Below, piece after piece: positions 16,217-25,989 of a stretch of 64,000 nt of DNA. A program made the position numbers and the translations under genes. The stretch is taken from positions 28,830 through 92,829 of the forward strand of contig CAZSWT010000004.1 of assembly GCA_964611035.1 (NCBI GenBank). The letters run 5' to 3'. Within the stretch, counting starts at the first letter, position 1, and each line of letters starts with the position of its first letter. A model generated the notes under the pieces. That model saw only the letters and a program-made list of their open reading frames with translations. It did no database searches and had not been told where the DNA came from. The DNA is from B33-G16 sp964611035 (GTDB taxonomy: Bacteria > Desulfobacterota > DSM-4660 > Desulfatiglandales > B25-G16).

Positions 16217-19075
16217 ATGTATAAAAAATTAATTATCGGGTTCGGCGTTTTCATTGTTGTTTTACTTTGGTTAATAATTTCTATATGTCCTGATTGGCTG
16301 TGGTTTGAAAATCTAAGGTACTCGTCAGTTTTCTGGACGATGCTTTTAAGCAAGTTCGGGTTTGGTGCGGCAGTCTGGTTAGTATTTATTCTTATATTAT
16401 TTTTCAACCTGTACGCAGCCAATCGCTTAAGCCAGGGCAGCGGACCGAAAATGGACTTCAAGGCTGACGGTGGATATTTTGCCAGACTTGGTCTTTCAGG
16501 CAAAAGCACAAGTCTTCTCTTCATAGTGGTTATGCTGCTTATTAGTTTAGTGGTTGCCTCAAAGGGTTCATACCAATGGGACATGTTCTTACGCTATTTA
16601 TTTCAGCAACCTTTTGGGAATACTGATCCTATTTTTGCCAAGGATATTGGTTTTTACGTGTTTTCTCTTCCCTTTTACCTCTTCATTCAAAATGGGTTAC
16701 TGATTTTATTTATTTTAGTGGGCCTGCTCACCATGGCGTGGTATCTGAAGGAGGGAGCTCTTCAAGTCATTGGTGATTTTAGTCAGGTGGAAGGCAGGCC
16801 AGTCTCTGTGCCCAAGGTTACTATTGCGCTCAAGGCCAAGAAACACCTTATTTTCCTTGCTGGAATAGTTGTTCTGCTTCTTGCGTGGGGGTATCACCTA
16901 AAGATATATAAACTCCTTTATTCTACCCAGGGCCCTGCTTTCGGTGCAAGCTATACAGATGTCCATATCAAGGTTTGGGCCTATTGGGTTTTGATCGCTT
17001 TCTCCCTGGGCCTGGCCGTAGTCTTTTTTCTTAATGTAGTTAAGCCCAGGGCAAAGGTAATCATGATAGGAGCAGGAGTCTGGATAGGGGCTGTGGTGCT
17101 ATTTGCCACCATTCTACCCACGCTCGTGCAGAAATTAGTGGTAAAGCCCAATGAATTGGTGAGAGAATCCCCATACATAGCCTATAATATTGACTATACC
17201 CGCAAGGCGTATAACCTGAATAAGATACAAGAGGTGGATTTCCCGGTGAGCGACACACTCAACGCAGGAGACATCGAGGAGCACAATGTGACGATTCAAA
17301 ATATCAGGATCTGGGACGAACGTCCCTTGCTTCAAACCTATAGGCAAATTCAATCCATACGCCTCTATTACGACTTTAACAATGTAGACGTAGATCGTTA
17401 CCTCATCGATAACCAATTACGGCAAGTCACGCTGGCTGCTCGGGAGTTAGTGGTGAATCAACTTCCTCCCCAGGCAAATACGTGGGTCAACAAGCATTTG
17501 ATTTATACCCATGGCTACGGATTAGCCTTAAGCCCGGTAAATGAAGTGACCAGGGAAGGCCTTCCCAACCTGCTTATCAAGGATCTCCCCCCTTCATTTG
17601 ATGCAGACCTAAAGGTAGAGCGACCGGAGATATATTATGGGGAAAGAACTGATGAGTATGTTCTGGTAAAGACCAAAACAAAGGAATTTGACTATCCCAA
17701 GGGGGACAAGAATGTCTATACTACGTATCAGGGAACAGGGGGAGTCCATATCAAATCTTTTCCCCGAAGACTATTATTTGCCCTTGGGTTTTTAGATCCA
17801 CAGATACTGTTCACAACCTATTTAAGCCCAGAGAGCAGAATAATGTACGACCGCCAGATTAATAGGCGAGTGGGTTCGATTGCGCCATTTCTGGATTATG
17901 ATGGCGATCCCTATCTGGTTGTCTCTGGAGGAAAACTCTATTGGATTCAAGATGCCTACACGACCTCTAATATGTATCCCTATTCACGTCGATCGTATAA
18001 GTATCTAAAAAATAAGAAACTCAATTACATCCGAAATTCAGTCAAGGTAACCATCGATGCCTATAATGGGAATGTGTGTTTTTATATTGTTGATGAAACG
18101 GACCCTCTTATTAAAACCTATTCAAGCATATTTCCTGATCTATTTAAGCCTTTCGATGAGATGCCCTCTGACTTGAAAAAGCATATCCGGTATCCTAAGG
18201 ACCTTTTTGAAATCCAGGTAAATGCCTACACGACCTATCACATGGAGGATGTCCAGGTTTTCTATAATCAGGAAGACCTCTGGCAAATTCCAGATGAGAT
18301 ATACGGTGATGCTCGGCAAGCAATGAAACCGTACTATATTATTATGAAACTGCCTGGAGAGGATAAAGAGGAGTTTCTTCTCATGCTCCCTTTCACTCCT
18401 TCCAAGAAGGATAATATGATTGGCTGGCTGTCTGCCAGAAGTGACCTGCCCGACTACGGAAATCTGTTGGTCTATAAATTATCCAAGGAAAAGCTCGTCT
18501 ATGGGCCCATGCAGATTGAAGCCAGGGTGGACCAGCAAACGGAGATTTCTCGAGAGCTGAGCCTCTGGGGTCAGAGAGGCTCCAGGGTAATCAGAGGCAA
18601 TCTGCTTGCCATTCCTATTGGTGACTCATTTATCTATGTGGAACCGGTTTACCTGGAAGCAAAACAAGAAGAGAGCGAAACACCTTCAACAACAGCATCG
18701 AAACCCAGCCCTTTTAGAAAACCCCAAAGGGGAGGGGTTGGAGTTTCTCCATTAGTGGAAAGATCAAGGTCCGCGTCCCTGCCGGAATTAAAAAGGGTTA
18801 TTGTCGCATTTAGTAATCGTCTTGTTATGGCCGAAAATCTTGATAAGGCATTAAGGGGTGTACTGGAGGAGAGAATATACCCTGAAGAAGTGGTTTCCCC
18901 TCTTATTCCTCAAACTCTGGGCGCTGATAATTTAGGTGAGCTGGCCCTGCAGCATTATAATAAGGCCAAGGATTATTTACGCCAAGGGAACTGGGCTGAA
19001 TACGGTAACGAATTAGAAAATTTAGAGAAAGTTCTCAGGGATATGGCAAGGATACCTAAGGAAGAGAAAAAATAA
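16217..19075 (+). CDS. UPF0182-family large membrane protein
   Basis: 952 aa. The first ~330 residues contain about seven hydrophobic helices (FGVFIVVLLWLIISI, AVWLVFILILFF, LLFIVVMLLISLVVA and others). A large, presumably extracytoplasmic domain follows with the family stretches NIRIWDERPLL, YDFNNVDVDRY, YTHGYG and KTYSSIFPDLF. Length and motif order fit UPF0182 (COG1615), conserved in actinobacteria, cyanobacteria and deltaproteobacteria; its function is unknown. A low-complexity Ser/Pro linker (about 818-850) separates the C-terminal helical tail. Start ATG follows AACGGAGATTACGTT. It is monocistronic. Confidence 0.92.
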   Translation: MYKKLIIGFGVFIVVLLWLIISICPDWLWFENLRYSSVFWTMLLSKFGFGAAVWLVFILILFFNLYAANRLSQGSGPKMDFKADGGYFARLGLSGKSTSLLFIVVMLLISLVVASKGSYQWDMFLRYLFQQPFGNTDPIFAKDIGFYVFSLPFYLFIQNGLLILFILVGLLTMAWYLKEGALQVIGDFSQVEGRPVSVPKVTIALKAKKHLIFLAGIVVLLLAWGYHLKIYKLLYSTQGPAFGASYTDVHIKVWAYWVLIAFSLGLAVVFFLNVVKPRAKVIMIGAGVWIGAVVLFATILPTLVQKLVVKPNELVRESPYIAYNIDYTRKAYNLNKIQEVDFPVSDTLNAGDIEEHNVTIQNIRIWDERPLLQTYRQIQSIRLYYDFNNVDVDRYLIDNQLRQVTLAARELVVNQLPPQANTWVNKHLIYTHGYGLALSPVNEVTREGLPNLLIKDLPPSFDADLKVERPEIYYGERTDEYVLVKTKTKEFDYPKGDKNVYTTYQGTGGVHIKSFPRRLLFALGFLDPQILFTTYLSPESRIMYDRQINRRVGSIAPFLDYDGDPYLVVSGGKLYWIQDAYTTSNMYPYSRRSYKYLKNKKLNYIRNSVKVTIDAYNGNVCFYIVDETDPLIKTYSSIFPDLFKPFDEMPSDLKKHIRYPKDLFEIQVNAYTTYHMEDVQVFYNQEDLWQIPDEIYGDARQAMKPYYIIMKLPGEDKEEFLLMLPFTPSKKDNMIGWLSARSDLPDYGNLLVYKLSKEKLVYGPMQIEARVDQQTEISRELSLWGQRGSRVIRGNLLAIPIGDSFIYVEPVYLEAKQEESETPSTTASKPSPFRKPQRGGVGVSPLVERSRSASLPELKRVIVAFSNRLVMAENLDKALRGVLEERIYPEEVVSPLIPQTLGADNLGELALQHYNKAKDYLRQGNWAEYGNELENLEKVLRDMARIPKEEKK

Positions 19076-19258
19076 TATTATTTATCACAAAAATATACCA
19101 GTAGTTGTATTTTGCATGCATTTGGTTACCGTGCTCTTAATTTCTTGAGCAATCAAACACCATGAATTGCATTATTTGATATGTCAGGGAGAAGACCTCT
19201 TTTTGTGATCTTTAATTGAAGGCCACAGGAATAGCAGGTCTGTTGGTGAAGAATATAC

Positions 19259-20728
19259 ATGCTGAATTCCATAAAAGAAAGCCCGCTGTACCCAATTGTT
19301 AACCCCAAAAGTATTGCCTTTTTTGGGGCCTCTAATAATTTCTCTGCTATGGGAACTAACCAGTTCAATTCTTTGAGGGCTCTTGGTTTTAAAGGGACCA
19401 TCTACCCTGTTCACCCCAAAGAGGAGCAAGTACAGAATCTCAAGGCCTATAGGAGTGTTCTGGATTTGCCCGAAGTCCCGGATCTGGCAGTACTGGTTGT
19501 GCCTACACAAATCGTATCGGAGTTGTTAGAAGAATGTGGCCAGAAGGGTATCAAGCATGCCATTATAGTCTCTGGTGGTTTCAGAGAGGTCGGTAGGGAA
19601 GGTGCAGGCCGTGAACAAGAGCTCGTTGAAATTGCCAATAAATACGGTATTCGTTTTTTAGGGCCAAACTGTATTGGTGTGGCGAATCCATATCAAAAGC
19701 TGAATACGACTTTCCTGCGGTATTTAGGCGAACCAGGATTTATCGGCATGGCCTCGCAGAGCGGCAGTTTTGTTACTCAGATGTTTAACTATCTCTCCAG
19801 GCTCTCCCTTGGATTCTCTACAGCCTTTAGCGTTGGAAATGAGGCAAATGTCGATATTGTTGATTGCATGGAGTACCTTGGAGCATGCCCCAATACTAAG
19901 GTGATAGCTCTCTACATTGAGGGCATTCGTCGAGGGAGAGAATTTGTGGAAATGGCTCGATCGATTATACCCTACAAACCCATTGTGGCCCTCTATGTCG
20001 GCGGATCTGAGACAGGGAGGCGGGCAGGCTTTTCTCACACCGGGGCTCTGGCAGGGCCGGATCAGCTATACGATGGTGTGTTTCACCAGAGTGGGGTTAT
20101 CAGGGCATACTCTATTGCAGAATTATTTGATATGTGCTGGGTCCTGGGCTGTCTACCCAAACCCAGAGGGCCGCGGGTAGTAATTCAAACCCATTCAGGC
20201 GGACCAGGTGCGGCTGCGGCAGATTCCTGCGGTCGGGAAGGTCTTGAACTTCCGACGCTTTCGCAAGATACAGTCAAAAAATTAACTCCGTTAGTTCCAA
20301 ATACAGGTAGCATACACAATCCCGTGGACATTACCTTTACAAAAAACCCTATGGACTACTTTTCTGATATCCCCACAGTGCTTCTTGAGGAAGATAATAC
20401 CGATATTCTTCTCATCTATTTCCTTGTGCCTCCACAGATGGTGAATCGGACCTTGGAGCATATGGGTTTTTCAAAAGATCAGGCTATTGAACAAAGTGCC
20501 AAATTGATAGATGCACAGTGTAAATCCATTGCTCAACTGCTTGAAACCCATAACAAACCCATTGTAGGCTACACGTTTCGCAGCATCCAGGAAGACTTTA
20601 CAAAGAGTCTTATCAACCAGGGAATACCGGTTTTTCAAGGACCGGAGCGTGCGGTACGCGCTTTAAAGGCATCTGTTCAGTATTATCGTCTGAGGGAGAA
20701 AATGTTTACCAGCACACCTAAAGGATAG
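19259..20728 (+). CDS. Acyl-CoA synthetase (NDP-forming), alpha subunit
   Basis: 489 aa. An N-terminal CoA-binding Rossmann domain (SIAFFGASNN) is followed by succinyl-CoA-ligase-like domains. The phospho-carrier is His260 in GFSHTGALAG, and FLGPNCIG and ASQSGSF are typical of the alpha chain. The beta (ATP-grasp) chain is not fused and not adjacent, so it must be encoded elsewhere. Such enzymes make ATP from acyl-CoA in fermentative and syntrophic anaerobes. The ribosome site is weak (GGTGAAGAATATAC). Confidence 0.9.
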   Translation: MLNSIKESPLYPIVNPKSIAFFGASNNFSAMGTNQFNSLRALGFKGTIYPVHPKEEQVQNLKAYRSVLDLPEVPDLAVLVVPTQIVSELLEECGQKGIKHAIIVSGGFREVGREGAGREQELVEIANKYGIRFLGPNCIGVANPYQKLNTTFLRYLGEPGFIGMASQSGSFVTQMFNYLSRLSLGFSTAFSVGNEANVDIVDCMEYLGACPNTKVIALYIEGIRRGREFVEMARSIIPYKPIVALYVGGSETGRRAGFSHTGALAGPDQLYDGVFHQSGVIRAYSIAELFDMCWVLGCLPKPRGPRVVIQTHSGGPGAAAADSCGREGLELPTLSQDTVKKLTPLVPNTGSIHNPVDITFTKNPMDYFSDIPTVLLEEDNTDILLIYFLVPPQMVNRTLEHMGFSKDQAIEQSAKLIDAQCKSIAQLLETHNKPIVGYTFRSIQEDFTKSLINQGIPVFQGPERAVRALKASVQYYRLREKMFTSTPKG

Positions 20729-20785
20729 AAAAAGGCTAAAGGAGTAAGCGCAAGTAGGAAAGTTTAACAGGCTTGGAAGAGACTT

Positions 20786-21634
20786 TCAGGATTGCCGCAG
20801 ATGACGATCAATAAAGGTTTGAATAGCAACGGGATATTCAGGATTCAGACTTGAGCTGCTATGATCGGAATTCCTGGCAACAAATAGCTCGCCCAGACCA
20901 GCAGGAAAACTGTCCCTTAGCCTCCAGGCATGATTGAGCGGAAAGTTTTGGTCTCTTTCGCCGTGAATTATCATAACAGGCAGGTCAATGTAAGGGGCAA
21001 GATTGACAGGACTAATTGAATCCAGGCTATTCTTGTAAAAAACCTCCATCCAAAACACCACCATAGACGCGAAAAAGATTCCGAAAAGACGATTATAATT
21101 ACGATAAAGGTTGAGAAGCGCCTCTTTTGTTTTAGCGTAACAACCTTCCAGGAATAGAAGCTTGATCTGATCAGGATTTCGATTAGCTACAATAACAGCT
21201 GCGGCTGCACCGACCGAGTGTCCATAAAGAACAACAGGTTCATTCACCCAGTGTAATACTGCTTCTATATCTTCGGCAAAGCGAGGTGCATTCATAAAGC
21301 GATGGGGGCTTGAGTTGCCATGGTCACGGGCGCTGTGCATGATGGTGGTAAAACCCATTTTTCCGAAGATTCTGGCCCTGCCCACCATTCGATCTCGATT
21401 TCTGCTCCACCCGTGGGCCAGAATTACAATACCCCTTGACCTGCCTTTAGCTTCCACACGCCAGACTTCAAGTGAACCCCCATCCTTTGCAGGGATTCGA
21501 GTATCTAAGACCTTACCCCAATCGGGTATCTCTTGAACTGGTTCTCGGGGTAGTTGATGAACCAGGTACGTAAAATATAGTGTCAGGAGGAGATAGATGA
21601 TACATCCTCCAACGATGATATAGATTAATGTTAT
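20786..21634 (-). CDS. Membrane-anchored alpha/beta hydrolase with a non-standard start codon
   Basis: The hydrolase domain shows the oxyanion segment AHGWSRNRDRMVG, nucleophile elbow GHSVGAAA, an acid near HGERDQNFP and the C-terminal His in NSDHSSS. A GTG at 21457 would start just before the fold. The same frame continues upstream without a stop and encodes a hydrophobic anchor (YIIVGGCIIYLLLTLYFTYL) and the linker PDWGKVLDTRIPAKDGG. This extension contains no ATG, GTG or TTG. AAAGGGG lies 5 nt ahead of an ATA at 21634, proposed here as the start (282 aa). If AUA is not used, only the soluble 223-aa form from 21457 would be made. Substrate unknown. Confidence 0.72.
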   Translation of the reverse strand: MTLIYIIVGGCIIYLLLTLYFTYLVHQLPREPVQEIPDWGKVLDTRIPAKDGGSLEVWRVEAKGRSRGIVILAHGWSRNRDRMVGRARIFGKMGFTTIMHSARDHGNSSPHRFMNAPRFAEDIEAVLHWVNEPVVLYGHSVGAAAAVIVANRNPDQIKLLFLEGCYAKTKEALLNLYRNYNRLFGIFFASMVVFWMEVFYKNSLDSISPVNLAPYIDLPVMIIHGERDQNFPLNHAWRLRDSFPAGLGELFVARNSDHSSSSLNPEYPVAIQTFIDRHLRQS

Positions 21635-22007
21635 TTTTTCCCCTTTCCCTGTGATGTATAGGTTTGTATATATAGATAAAAAGTGTTATTGCTTCAACTG
21701 AATATATATACTCAAGAAAGCATACTACTGTTTGAAATAATGGTAACTGCCCAGGTTGTCAAGGTTCATTGGTGGTTGTGGTGGTTGATTTCTAACTTTG
21801 AACCTCGCCTGTCCCGATATGAGCAGGACGGGCGGGCGTGAATCCCGATTTTATCGGGAAACATGATTAGTTACAATTTTTTTTTATATTCTATTGACAT
21901 TCAAAATATTTTTGATTAAGTTTCCATATCTAAAATCAAAGAGATAGTCGTTATTTTTTAAATAATCCCTAACGCTGAAGACTGAGAAGAAATGGAGGAG
22001 AAACAAG
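21635..22007. other. Divergent intergenic region with a GC-rich hairpin
   Basis: Contains TCCCGAT-TTT-ATCGGGA (21843-21859) and the related CCTGTCCCGATATGAGCAGG (21809-21828). This family also forms the palindrome at 24995. A promoter-like TTGACA (21894-21899), 17 bp, TAAGTT (21917-21922) faces the downstream NEW3 gene. No coding sequence is seen. Confidence 0.5.
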
Positions 22008-23231
22008 ATGAGAAAGAATGAAGTGCTAAGAAAAGCTTTTTTTACCCTTTCTTTTATCTTAACCCTATGCCTAAGTACGTCCTTTATCTCTTTAGGATTG
22101 GCAAAAGAGGATAAGGAGGAAGATAAAAGACCAGAGAGAGGAATATCAATAGCCTTTGAATATCCAGAGGTCATAATCAATAAGGGAGATGATGTAACAG
22201 TAGATATCCTTGTGAAGAACAAGGGTAAAAGAGATGAAAATGTATACTTTACAATCCTCTCTGCTCCAACCGGATGGAAAACTAAGATTAAAACATACAG
22301 TTTTTCTGTGACGTCGGTTCATGTCTCTGGGGGAGATGATAAAAACATTCAATTTTTTGCCGAGCCAGAAAAAGATACCAAACCAGGGTCATATAAATTT
22401 AAGGTAGATGCAAAGACAGAGGATGGTCAACTCAAGGCATCCCATCACCTAAAGGTTACCTTAAGGAAGGAGAAAGAGAAAGAGAAAGGCAATATAGAAC
22501 TTACTACCTCTTATCCTGTCCTGCGGGGGCAAAGTGATGCAAAGTTTGAGTTCTCTCTTGATTTAAAAAACAAAACCGATAAGGAAAATACATTTAACCT
22601 AACTTCCAAGGAGCCAAAAGACTGGCAGATCAATTTCAAACCTCCATATGAGGATAAATATATCTCAAGCCTGAGATTAAAAGATAACGAGAGTAAAAGT
22701 CTCAATGTTGAGGTAACCCCTGATCGTTTCTGCAAGGCAGGAGAATACGTCATTCCAGTCGCCATAGGCGCAGGAGCCTCCAAAGCAGAGGCAGAGTTGA
22801 AGGTAATTATTACAGGCACCTATAAGCTGGAGGCCGGTACTGCTACAGGGCTTTTATCCCTTGAAACGGAGAAAGGCAAACCTGGCAATATTTCCATATA
22901 TGTAAAAAACACCGGTTCAGCAACAATCCACAATATCGAGTTTTTATCGATAAAACCAGAAAATTGGAAGGTGGAGTTTGAACCTGAAAAGATAGAGGCC
23001 TTAGAACCGGGTAGCTTAAAACAGATTGAGGCAAGTGTAGTTCCAGCCCAAGAGGCGCTTGTAGGGGATTATGCAGTTGGCCTGAGCATTAAGGGGGAGA
23101 AGAGTTCAGACGACCTCGAAATGAGGGTAACAGTCAAGGCCTCGGCAGCATGGGGCTGGATAGGGATTGGGATAATTGTTCTTGTGATTTTAGGCCTCTT
23201 TGGTCTCTTTGTTTCCCTTGGAAGGAGATAA
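22008..23231 (+). CDS. NEW3-domain exported protein of an ABC transporter operon
   Basis: 407 aa. A signal peptide (about 1-29: FFTLSFILTLCLSTSF) is followed by three beta-sandwich repeats of the NEW3 (alpha-galactosidase-associated) type. Each has a PxGWK-like core (APTGWKTKI, EPKDWQINF, KPENWKVEF) followed by a P-G-S/P-G-E turn. A C-terminal membrane helix (IGIGIIVLVILGLFGLFV) and RR end tether it. The ATPase begins 1 bp after the stop and the permease overlaps that, so the three form one unit. NEW3/CARDB proteins in such operons probably present a substrate-binding or cell-surface domain to the exporter (inference). Confidence 0.82.
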   Translation: MRKNEVLRKAFFTLSFILTLCLSTSFISLGLAKEDKEEDKRPERGISIAFEYPEVIINKGDDVTVDILVKNKGKRDENVYFTILSAPTGWKTKIKTYSFSVTSVHVSGGDDKNIQFFAEPEKDTKPGSYKFKVDAKTEDGQLKASHHLKVTLRKEKEKEKGNIELTTSYPVLRGQSDAKFEFSLDLKNKTDKENTFNLTSKEPKDWQINFKPPYEDKYISSLRLKDNESKSLNVEVTPDRFCKAGEYVIPVAIGAGASKAEAELKVIITGTYKLEAGTATGLLSLETEKGKPGNISIYVKNTGSATIHNIEFLSIKPENWKVEFEPEKIEALEPGSLKQIEASVVPAQEALVGDYAVGLSIKGEKSSDDLEMRVTVKASAAWGWIGIGIIVLVILGLFGLFVSLGRR

Positions 23232-23232
23232 T

Positions 23233-23991
23233 ATGAATCAAAAGGCGATTATTGAAACCCATAACTTGACCAAAAGCTATGGCAACCAGGTTGCGGTGAA
23301 TGATTTGACGTTTAGTATAGAAGAGGGTGAGATATTCGGTTTTCTTGGCCCAAATGGTTCAGGAAAGACAACTACCCTGCTGATGCTCATTGGGCTTACT
23401 GAACCTACCAAGGGATGGGCAAGGGTAGCAGACTTTGACCCCACTAAAGAGGCTATCAAGGTAAAAGAGATTGTTGGCTATATCCCGGAGAATATTGGTT
23501 TCTACGATGATATGAACGCCACAGAAAACTTGCGCTTTATAGCCAGACTCAACAATATACCTGATGCTGTGAGTTCACCTAAAATAGAAGATGCCCTCGA
23601 GAGGGTGGGACTAAAAGATGAGGCAGAAAAAAAGTTAGAAGCGTATTCCCGGGGAATGAGGCAGCGCTTGGGGATTGCCGAGATTTACTTAAAGGAGCCA
23701 AGAGTTGTATTTTTAGATGAACCTACATTGGGACTTGATCCTGACGGTACCACAAAGATCATTGAGTATATTCAGTCATTAAGCAAGGATAAAAATATGA
23801 CAATTTTTCTCTCCTCCCATGATCTCAAACAGGTGCAAAAGATATCACATAGAATAGGGATCATGATTAATGGGCGGATGATTGCTGTGGGTCCCATTGA
23901 AGAATTGGCAAAAGAGAAACTGGGAGTAGAGGATAAGGCAATCTCTTTAGATGATGTGTATATGAAATATTTCCAGGAGGTCTCCCCATGA
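23233..23991 (+). CDS. ABC transporter ATP-binding protein
   Basis: 252 aa from the ATG preceded by AAGGAGATAAT; an open frame extends to 23200 but only overlaps the previous gene. Walker A GPNGSGKT (39-46), Q-loop, signature YSRGMRQRLG, Walker B VVFLDEPTLGLDP and switch His (LSSHDL) are complete. It belongs to the CcmA/NatA-like exporter class, which pairs with ABC-2 permeases such as the one encoded next. Confidence 0.93.
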   Translation: MNQKAIIETHNLTKSYGNQVAVNDLTFSIEEGEIFGFLGPNGSGKTTTLLMLIGLTEPTKGWARVADFDPTKEAIKVKEIVGYIPENIGFYDDMNATENLRFIARLNNIPDAVSSPKIEDALERVGLKDEAEKKLEAYSRGMRQRLGIAEIYLKEPRVVFLDEPTLGLDPDGTTKIIEYIQSLSKDKNMTIFLSSHDLKQVQKISHRIGIMINGRMIAVGPIEELAKEKLGVEDKAISLDDVYMKYFQEVSP

Positions 23992-24950
23992 AAGGTATCA
24001 GTGCCATTATAAAAAAGGAACTCGCAGATCACTTCAGCAGCTATCGGTTCATCATCCTTTTTGCCCTGATTGCTATGGTCAGTTTAATAACGGCGTATAT
24101 GGTGGGCATTGGTCTTAGGGAAGAACTCAGCGGTGTTGCTAAACCAAAGTTCGTGTTTTTAATGCTTTTTACCTCAACAGGTCCACTCTTTTCCCTGGTC
24201 CAGTTTGTTGCCTTTTTTGGGCCTCTTATAGGGCTTGTACTCGGTTTCGATGCAATAAACAGGGAGAGGAGTAGTGGGACATTAAGCAAATTGGCCTCTC
24301 AACCTATCTATAGAGATTCCATCATTAATGGTAAATTCTTATCAGGTGTTGCTACTATTGCTATTATGTTGATCTCTATTCTTCTGGTGATATCAGGCTT
24401 GGGACTTACATTAATCGGGGTTGTGCCCGGTGTCGAGGAAGTGTGGAGGATCTTTATCTATCTGATTATTAGCATATTCTACATCTCTTTCTGGCTAGGC
24501 ATTAGTATACTTTTTTCTATTCTCTTTAGGGGTATTGCTACATCAGCCTTAGCTACATTGGCTATATGGATCTTTTTCTCATTTTTTATTTCTATGGGTG
24601 CCAGTGTGATAGCAAATTCCCTTGTCCCGCTTGATAGAAATAGCAGAGAAGATCCTGAAATGGTAATGAGGCATATGAGAGTTCAGCGGGCCATATCTCT
24701 GATCTCCCCTATGCAACTCTATAATGATTCTACTACTATAATAATCGATCCTACGCGGAAAACAACCAGATCATTTGTCCTTATGGGGCCCATTGAGAGA
24801 CTCTCTTCATCAAGATTTGAACGGCCGTTAGCCCTTTCACAGAGTATTTATGTGGTAATTCCCCACATAATCTCCCTGATAGCAATTACCTTTATCTGCT
24901 TTGGTGTCTCTTATGCTGTATTTATGAGACAAGAAATCAGATCCACCTGA
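23988..24950 (+). CDS. ABC-2 type permease
   Basis: 320 aa, about six hydrophobic segments, with a long extracytoplasmic loop after the first helix and before the last (about 200-290). It overlaps the ATPase stop by 4 bp. The N-terminal IIKKELADHFSSYRF and INRERSSGTLSKLASQPIYR are hallmarks of NosY/ABC-2 permeases. Together with the NEW3 protein it forms an exporter of unknown substrate. Confidence 0.9.
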   Translation: MKGISAIIKKELADHFSSYRFIILFALIAMVSLITAYMVGIGLREELSGVAKPKFVFLMLFTSTGPLFSLVQFVAFFGPLIGLVLGFDAINRERSSGTLSKLASQPIYRDSIINGKFLSGVATIAIMLISILLVISGLGLTLIGVVPGVEEVWRIFIYLIISIFYISFWLGISILFSILFRGIATSALATLAIWIFFSFFISMGASVIANSLVPLDRNSREDPEMVMRHMRVQRAISLISPMQLYNDSTTIIIDPTRKTTRSFVLMGPIERLSSSRFERPLALSQSIYVVIPHIISLIAITFICFGVSYAVFMRQEIRST

Positions 24951-24994
24951 GCCTACTAAAGGTCTTCATAGCTTAAGATATCACCATTTATCCG

Positions 24995-25037
24995 CCAGAC
25001 CCGCCTGTCCCGATATAATCGGGACAGGCGGGTCTGG
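24995..25037. repeat. Perfect 20-bp inverted repeat (GC-rich hairpin)
   Basis: CCAGACCCGCCTGTCCCGAT, a 3-nt loop (ATA), and its exact inverse. It begins 44 bp after the permease stop. It could serve as a bidirectional terminator or REP-like element; there is no T-tract. Related palindromes occur at 21809-21859 and 60586-60609. Confidence 0.75.
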
Positions 25038-25175
25038 ACCAGGGATTTCCATATTCATATTTAGAGTTCATTTATTTTTACTAAAAAAACAAGAATCCCA
25101 TTATCAAGAAAGTAATCATGATTAATGTTTTTTTATTTGGAAATAAAATGTTGATAGATTTAAAGGATTGTGCAT

Positions 25176-25835
25176 ATGCAAATTACAAAGGAGGTATGGC
25201 AGGTTGGAGGAGATAGCTTAACAGCTCCTGAGGATGCTGCCATATACATGCTATGTTTTGAAGAGCAGGCGGCCCTGATCGATGCCGGTACCGGTAAGGG
25301 GCATAAAAGGCTTATCTCCAATATTGAAAAGTGTGGTATTAATGCCTCACAGATTGAATATCTATTTATAACCCACTGCCATTTTGATCATACAGGAGGT
25401 GCCTGGAAGGTAAGAGAAGGGTTTGACTGTAAGATTGTGGCACATGAGTTAGACGCTGTATATCTGGAAAAAGGTGACAGTACTGTTACAGCAGCCCGGT
25501 GGTACGGTAAAGTGCTGGAACCCTTAAAGGTGGACTATACAATCACATCCTTTGAGGAATCATTCATGGTTGGAAATAGAAAAATAAAATCATTTCATAC
25601 TCCAGGGCACTCTCCAGGTTCGGTTGTATATTTGATAGAATCAGAGGGCAAAAAAATACTCTTTGGCCAAGATGTCCACGGCCCCCTCGATCCTTCTCTT
25701 TTATCTAATCACAAGGACTACATTAAATCTTTAAAATTCCTCCTTTCTCTAAAAATCGATATCCTATGTGAGGGCCATTTTGGGATATTTGAGGGCGAGA
25801 GAGATATCCAGTCTTTTATAAAATCATTTCTTTGA
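25176..25835 (+). CDS. Metallo-beta-lactamase-fold hydrolase
   Basis: 219 aa. The zinc-binding signature THCHFDHTGG is followed by further ligands in TPGHSPGS, GQDVHG and CEGHFGIF, so two metals are likely. The fold is of the glyoxalase-II-like class. ATG 25176 is preferred over an upstream GTG at 25170 because AAAGGA is well placed for it. It stands alone downstream of the ABC operon, separated by the 20-bp palindrome. The substrate is not predictable. Confidence 0.87.
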   Translation: MQITKEVWQVGGDSLTAPEDAAIYMLCFEEQAALIDAGTGKGHKRLISNIEKCGINASQIEYLFITHCHFDHTGGAWKVREGFDCKIVAHELDAVYLEKGDSTVTAARWYGKVLEPLKVDYTITSFEESFMVGNRKIKSFHTPGHSPGSVVYLIESEGKKILFGQDVHGPLDPSLLSNHKDYIKSLKFLLSLKIDILCEGHFGIFEGERDIQSFIKSFL

Positions 25836-25989
25836 AATTATTACAACAAAAGGCCAGCCAAAATTAATACCAAGTTTGATGCTCCCTTTCTTTATCCCAA
25901 TTATCTAACACTTTAACCACCTAACCCGCAAAACAAAGCTCGCAGCATCCCGCTATAGTAGAAAGGTTAAAAGTATTAAATATGGAAAT

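Noticed and set aside
21535..21545. Apparent frameshift between the anchor and the hydrolase domain of the gene at 20786-21634
   Set aside because: On re-reading the bases the frame is continuous (LPREPVQEIPDWGK); only the start codon is abnormal.
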